Shown here: positions 6,769 to 9,524 of the stretch, piece after piece | How positions within the stretch are numbered: position 1 is the stretch's first letter | Layout of the letters: each line of letters opens with the position of its first letter | Source: Lutibacter sp. | Lineage (GTDB): Bacteria > Bacteroidota > Bacteroidia > Flavobacteriales > Flavobacteriaceae | DNA: 9,524 nt | Direction: 5' to 3' | Assembly (NCBI GenBank): GCA_003516285.1 | Contig: DPCK01000021.1 | Span: 108,805-118,328, forward strand | Notes under the pieces: generated by a model | The model's input: only the letters and a program-made list of their open reading frames with translations | Told to the model about the DNA's origin: nothing | Database searches by the model: none | Position numbers and translations under genes: made by a program

Positions 6769-7758
6769 CTAAACCAATTTATTTGCAATCAGATATTCTG
6801 CAATTTGTATGGTGTTTGTTGCGGCACCTTTTCGAAGGTTATCGGCCACAATCCACATATTTAAAGTATTTGGCTGAGATTCGTCCCTTCTGATTCTGCC
6901 CACAAAAACTTCATCTTTATTGTGCGCATACATCGGCATCGGATAGGTATTGGTATCTAAATTATCTTGCACAATCACACCAGGTGTTTCGCTTAATAAT
7001 TTGCGAACTTCGCTCAAGTCAAAATCATTTTCAAACTGAACGTTCACGGCTTCTGAATGTCCGCCGGACGTTGGAATCCGAACCGCTGTTGCTGTAACAG
7101 AAAAAGAGTCGTCATTTAATATCTTCTTTGGCTCTTTCACCAATTTCATCTCTTCTTTGGTGTAACCGTTTTCTAAAAATACATCACACTGCGGAATGGC
7201 GTTTCTGTTAATTGGATAATGATAAGCCATTTCACCTTTGATGCCTTTCGACTCATTTTCAAGTTGTTGCACCGCTTTTACGCCTGTGCCCGAAACAGAT
7301 TGGTAGGTAGAAATTACCACACGTTTCATCTTGTAATTTTTGTGCAAAGGCGCTAAAGCCATCACCAATTGAATGGTTGAACAGTTTGGATTTGCAATAA
7401 TTTTATCAGCTTTGGTCAACACATCGCCATTAATTTCAGGAACCACCAATTTTTTTGTGGGATCCATTCTCCAGGCCGAAGAATTGTCCACAACCGTAGT
7501 GCCAACTTCAGCAAATTTTGGCGCCCATATTTCAGAAGTAGTTCCTCCTGCAGAAAATAATGCAATATCCGGACGCGCATTCACGGCATCTTGCATTCCA
7601 ATAAGGGTATATTTTTTTCCTTTATATTCCATTTGCTTGCCAACAGAACGTTCTGAAGCAACCAACAATAATTCGGTAATCGGAAAATTTCTTTCCGCCA
7701 ACACTTGTAACATCACGTTTCCTACCATTCCGGTAGCGCCTACTACAGCTACTTTCAT
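6769..7758 (-). CDS. asd: Aspartate-semialdehyde dehydrogenase
   Basis: Catalyses the NADPH-dependent reduction of L-4-aspartyl phosphate to L-aspartate 4-semialdehyde in the cytosol. This is the branch-point step toward lysine and diaminopimelate, threonine, methionine and isoleucine. The product is 329 residues, the usual length. Visible features are the nucleotide-binding GATGMVG (7-13), the dimer/active-site segment DNSSAWRMD (91-99), the catalytic cysteine C126 in NPNCSTIQL, STYQSVSGTG (150-159, with conserved Gln153), R227, and the acid/base His234 in RIPTSGGHSEAV. All key residues are present, so the enzyme should be active. The start ATG (7756-7758) begins MKVAVVGATG, leaving no room for a longer N-terminus. 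It is divergent from the U32 gene and convergent with the protease, hence probably a single-gene unit. Confidence 0.97.
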   Translation of the reverse strand: MKVAVVGATGMVGNVMLQVLAERNFPITELLLVASERSVGKQMEYKGKKYTLIGMQDAVNARPDIALFSAGGTTSEIWAPKFAEVGTTVVDNSSAWRMDPTKKLVVPEINGDVLTKADKIIANPNCSTIQLVMALAPLHKNYKMKRVVISTYQSVSGTGVKAVQQLENESKGIKGEMAYHYPINRNAIPQCDVFLENGYTKEEMKLVKEPKKILNDDSFSVTATAVRIPTSGGHSEAVNVQFENDFDLSEVRKLLSETPGVIVQDNLDTNTYPMPMYAHNKDEVFVGRIRRDESQPNTLNMWIVADNLRKGAATNTIQIAEYLIANKLV

Positions 7759-7787
7759 CTGTTTAAATTTTAATTTTTATACTGATG

Positions 7788-7816
7788 CAAATTTTATAAA
7801 AAAATGTAAGAAACAA
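7788..7816 (-). promoter_or_regulatory. Probable asd promoter
   Basis: On the minus strand a TTG (complement of 7814-7816) is followed after 17 bp by TAAAATTTG (complement of 7788-7796), close to the Bacteroidota TTG-N17-23-TAnnTTTG pattern but with one extra base in the -7 box. The box lies 29 bp before the asd ATG. Confidence 0.45.
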
Positions 7817-7906
7817 GCACTAATTTATTGAAAATTAACAGATAAATATTTTTCTGTTAAAAAAATGATAAAAGATTTGTAACCGAAATAGTTATTATAA
7901 AAAATG

Positions 7907-7914
7907 TAATTTTG
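7907..7914 (+). promoter_or_regulatory. Probable -7 box of the U32 gene promoter
   Basis: TAATTTTG fits TAnnTTTG exactly. Transcription would begin near 7921, giving a leader of roughly 12 bases before ATG 7933. The nearest upstream TTG (7877-7879) is 27 bp away, beyond the usual 17-23 bp, so the -33 element is doubtful. The box overlaps the TTG codon at 7912, which argues against that codon as the translation start. Confidence 0.55.
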
Positions 7915-7932
7915 CAAAAAATCAAAAACAAA

Positions 7933-9210
7933 ATGACTACTACAGGAAAAATAGAATTGATGGCTCCCGCCGGAAGTTTTGAATCGTTGCAGGCCGCATT
8001 GGACAATGGTGCCGATTCAATTTACTTTGGTGTTGAGCAACTTAATATGCGCGCAAGGGCTTCCATAAATTTTACGATGGATGATTTGAAAGAAATTTCG
8101 GAGCGTTGCAAAGCAAAAAATGTAAGAACCTACCTCACTTTAAATACCATCATTTACGACCACGATTTATCGGTGGTAAAAACCTTGCTTCAAAAAGCAA
8201 AAGAGGCAGATATTACGGCGGTTATTGCGATGGACCAGGCAGTTATTGCATCTGCAAGGGCTATTGGAATGGAAGTTCATATTTCAACCCAAATAAATGT
8301 CACCAATATTGAAACGGTGAAATTTTATGCGATGTTTGCCGATACAATGGTGTTGAGCCGTGAATTGAGTTTGCGTCAGGTGAAGAAAATTACCGAACAA
8401 ATTGTGAAAGATGATGTGCGCGGACCATCTGGAAATTTATTGGAAATTGAAATTTTTGGACACGGCGCGCTATGCATGGCGGTTTCGGGAAAATGTTATA
8501 TGAGTTTGCATTCATCAAATTCTTCAGCAAACAGAGGAGCCTGCAAACAAAATTGCCGAAAAAAATATACGGTAATCGATCAGGAAACCGGATTTGAAAT
8601 GGAATTGGACAACGAGTATATTATGTCTCCAAAAGATTTGTGTACCATCGATTTTTTGGATCAAATTGAAGATGCCGGCGTAAAAGTGTTGAAAATTGAA
8701 GGTCGCGGAAGAGCTCCCGAATATGTGGCAAATGTGATTAAATGTTACCGTGATGCCATTGACAGTATAGAAGCAGGAACTTACAGCAGGGAAAAAGTGA
8801 TTTCCTGGATGCTAGATTTGGAAAAAGTGTACAATCGCGGATTTTGGAGCGGCTATTATTTGGGACAAAAATTGGGAGAATGGAGCAACGGTTCAGGAAG
8901 TCACGCCACGCAAAAAAAGGTGTATGTTGGCAAAGGAATGCATTACTTTCCTAAAACCAATATTGCCGAATTTAAGATTGAAGCCTACGAAATTGCCATT
9001 GGTGACACCATTTTGATTACTGGCCCTACCACCGGCGCCAAAGAAATGGAAATTACCCAAATGTTCATCAATGATGTTGCTGGAGAAAAAGCTCTTAAAG
9101 GTGATTCCTGCACTTTTAAAATCGATTTCAGAATTCGTCCGTCGGATAAATTGTATAAAATTGTCCCTATGAATGCGGAAGTTGGAAATGCCATTGTTGA
9201 AGCTGGGTAA
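7933..9210 (+). CDS. Peptidase U32 family protein, TrhP-like (probable Fe-S tRNA hydroxylation enzyme)
   Basis: A 425-residue member of the U32 family. Despite the name, characterised relatives are mostly hydroxylation enzymes: TrhP (YegQ) for tRNA ho5U34, RlhA for 23S rRNA, and UbiU/UbiV for ubiquinone. The N-terminal barrel starts IELMAPAGSFESLQAALDNG and includes ADSIYFG. The family signature spans about 177-209: GHGALCMAVSGKCYMS, then SSANRGACKQNCRKKY. Cysteines C181, C188, C204 and C208 are visible, and C237 (SPKDLC) is another candidate ligand. By analogy with UbiU, three signature cysteines plus a later one may hold a [4Fe-4S] cluster (inference). A small C-terminal beta domain begins near residue 330. 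ATG 7933 is chosen because an in-frame TTG at 7912 overlaps the -7 box. Closest by recollection to TrhP; a true protease role cannot be excluded. A ferredoxin gene follows. Confidence 0.9.
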   Translation: MTTTGKIELMAPAGSFESLQAALDNGADSIYFGVEQLNMRARASINFTMDDLKEISERCKAKNVRTYLTLNTIIYDHDLSVVKTLLQKAKEADITAVIAMDQAVIASARAIGMEVHISTQINVTNIETVKFYAMFADTMVLSRELSLRQVKKITEQIVKDDVRGPSGNLLEIEIFGHGALCMAVSGKCYMSLHSSNSSANRGACKQNCRKKYTVIDQETGFEMELDNEYIMSPKDLCTIDFLDQIEDAGVKVLKIEGRGRAPEYVANVIKCYRDAIDSIEAGTYSREKVISWMLDLEKVYNRGFWSGYYLGQKLGEWSNGSGSHATQKKVYVGKGMHYFPKTNIAEFKIEAYEIAIGDTILITGPTTGAKEMEITQMFINDVAGEKALKGDSCTFKIDFRIRPSDKLYKIVPMNAEVGNAIVEAG

Positions 9211-9234
9211 GGAAAGTTAATAGTTAAAAGTTAA

Positions 9235-9269
9235 AAGTTTCTGGTCTCAAGTTTGAAGACCTGAAACTT
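9235..9269. repeat. Inverted repeat (hairpin) between the U32 gene and the ferredoxin gene
   Basis: AAGTTTC (9235-9241) pairs with GAAACTT (9263-9269), and GGTCT (9243-9247) with AGACC (9257-9261), with one T-T mismatch and a 9-base loop. No T tract follows, so it is not a classical terminator. It is surrounded by tandem words, GTTAAAA on the left and AAACTTG twice on the right (9264-9277). Confidence 0.6.
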
Positions 9270-9289
9270 GAAACTTGAAATTTAATAAA

Positions 9290-9304
9290 TCAAAAATCGT
9301 AAAT
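9290..9304. repeat. Second copy of a 15-bp intergenic word
   Basis: TCAAAAATCGTAAAT is identical to 2448-2462. Here it lies just upstream of the ferredoxin start; there it lies in the gene-free stretch before the AsmA-like gene. A nearby GTTAAAAGTT word (9223-9239 here, 2579-2592 there) is also shared. Confidence 0.6.
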
Positions 9305-9312
9305 ATAAAAGG

Positions 9313-9524
9313 ATGGTAATTATCACATTGCAAAGGGCCAAATGCATAGGTTGTAATTACTGTGTTGAACAAGCGGCTGCCCAATTCCAAATGTCCAAAA
9401 AAGACGGAAAAGCGGTGCTGCTTCATTCGAAGGAAAAAAGAGGTTTTTTCACTGTAAAATCGACGGATATAGGCATTTTGGAAGCGGTCACAAAAGCGAA
9501 AGTAGCCTGTCCGGTAAAAATTAT
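9313..9524 (+). CDS. Small [4Fe-4S] ferredoxin, 3'-truncated by window edge
   Basis: Seventy codons are visible before the window ends, with no stop reached. The protein begins MVIITLQRAKCIGCNYCVEQ. Cysteines C11, C14 and C17 form a CxxCxxC motif, and C66 followed by Pro (ACPVK) provides the fourth ligand, the arrangement of a single-cluster ferredoxin. It would be a soluble cytosolic electron carrier. The start ATG at 9313 is immediately preceded by AAAAGG, too close for a normal Shine-Dalgarno, which fits this lineage. It follows the U32 gene by 102 bp of repeat-bearing spacer with no clear promoter, so cotranscription is possible. If so, it could supply electrons or help the Fe-S enzyme (inference). 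Only a few residues are probably missing, since C66 normally lies close to the C-terminus. Confidence 0.88.
   Translation, partial: MVIITLQRAKCIGCNYCVEQAAAQFQMSKKDGKAVLLHSKEKRGFFTVKSTDIGILEAVTKAKVACPVKI

Noticed and set aside
7373..7831. Plus-strand frame of about 150 codons running through the 5' half of asd
   Set aside because: It is antisense to an intact asd with all catalytic residues, its translation resembles no family, and it covers the divergent promoter region.
9211..9312. Promoter for the ferredoxin gene
   Set aside because: No TAnnTTTG box with an upstream TTG at suitable spacing was found in the spacer, so none is annotated.

Overview
The window looks like ordinary chromosome from a member of the Bacteroidota, most likely Flavobacteriaceae (Flavobacterium-like). 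The evidence is the AT-rich sequence, promoter-like TAnnTTTG boxes with an upstream TTG instead of sigma70 boxes, start codons preceded by A/T-rich leaders rather than Shine-Dalgarno sequences, intergenic repeat fragments of a kind I associate with flavobacterial genomes, and the gene families themselves. No mobile element, CRISPR array, tRNA, rRNA or phage gene was seen.

Layout: (1) 1-2194, a transcription unit with the 3' part of a membrane fatty-acid desaturase and, 10 bp later, a class I PLP-dependent aminotransferase of the aspartate aminotransferase type, closed by a strong bidirectional-type terminator. (2) 2195-2719, a gene-free stretch built from several repeat-like modules: a degenerate CACANAGAA array in inverted arrangement, a tandem ATCGTAA, and a GC-richer block ending in a perfect 16-bp palindrome. 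(3) 2720-5326, a large AsmA-like, membrane-anchored envelope protein. (4) 5412-6743, a monocistronic unit with its own promoter and terminator, encoding an S8 (subtilisin-like) protease made as a lipoprotein with an I9 propeptide. (5) 6769-7758 on the minus strand, aspartate-semialdehyde dehydrogenase (asd), convergent with the protease and sharing its terminator. (6) 7907-end, divergent from asd: a U32-family protein with Fe-S-type cysteines (TrhP-like), followed after a 102-bp repeat-bearing spacer by a small [4Fe-4S] ferredoxin cut by the window end.

Most genes are housekeeping (lipid unsaturation, amino-acid metabolism, envelope maintenance, probable tRNA modification). I do not see a new multi-gene system. 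The parts most worth a second look are the repeat mosaic at 2336-2606, whose pieces partly recur at 9211-9304, and the possible functional pairing of the U32 enzyme with the downstream ferredoxin.
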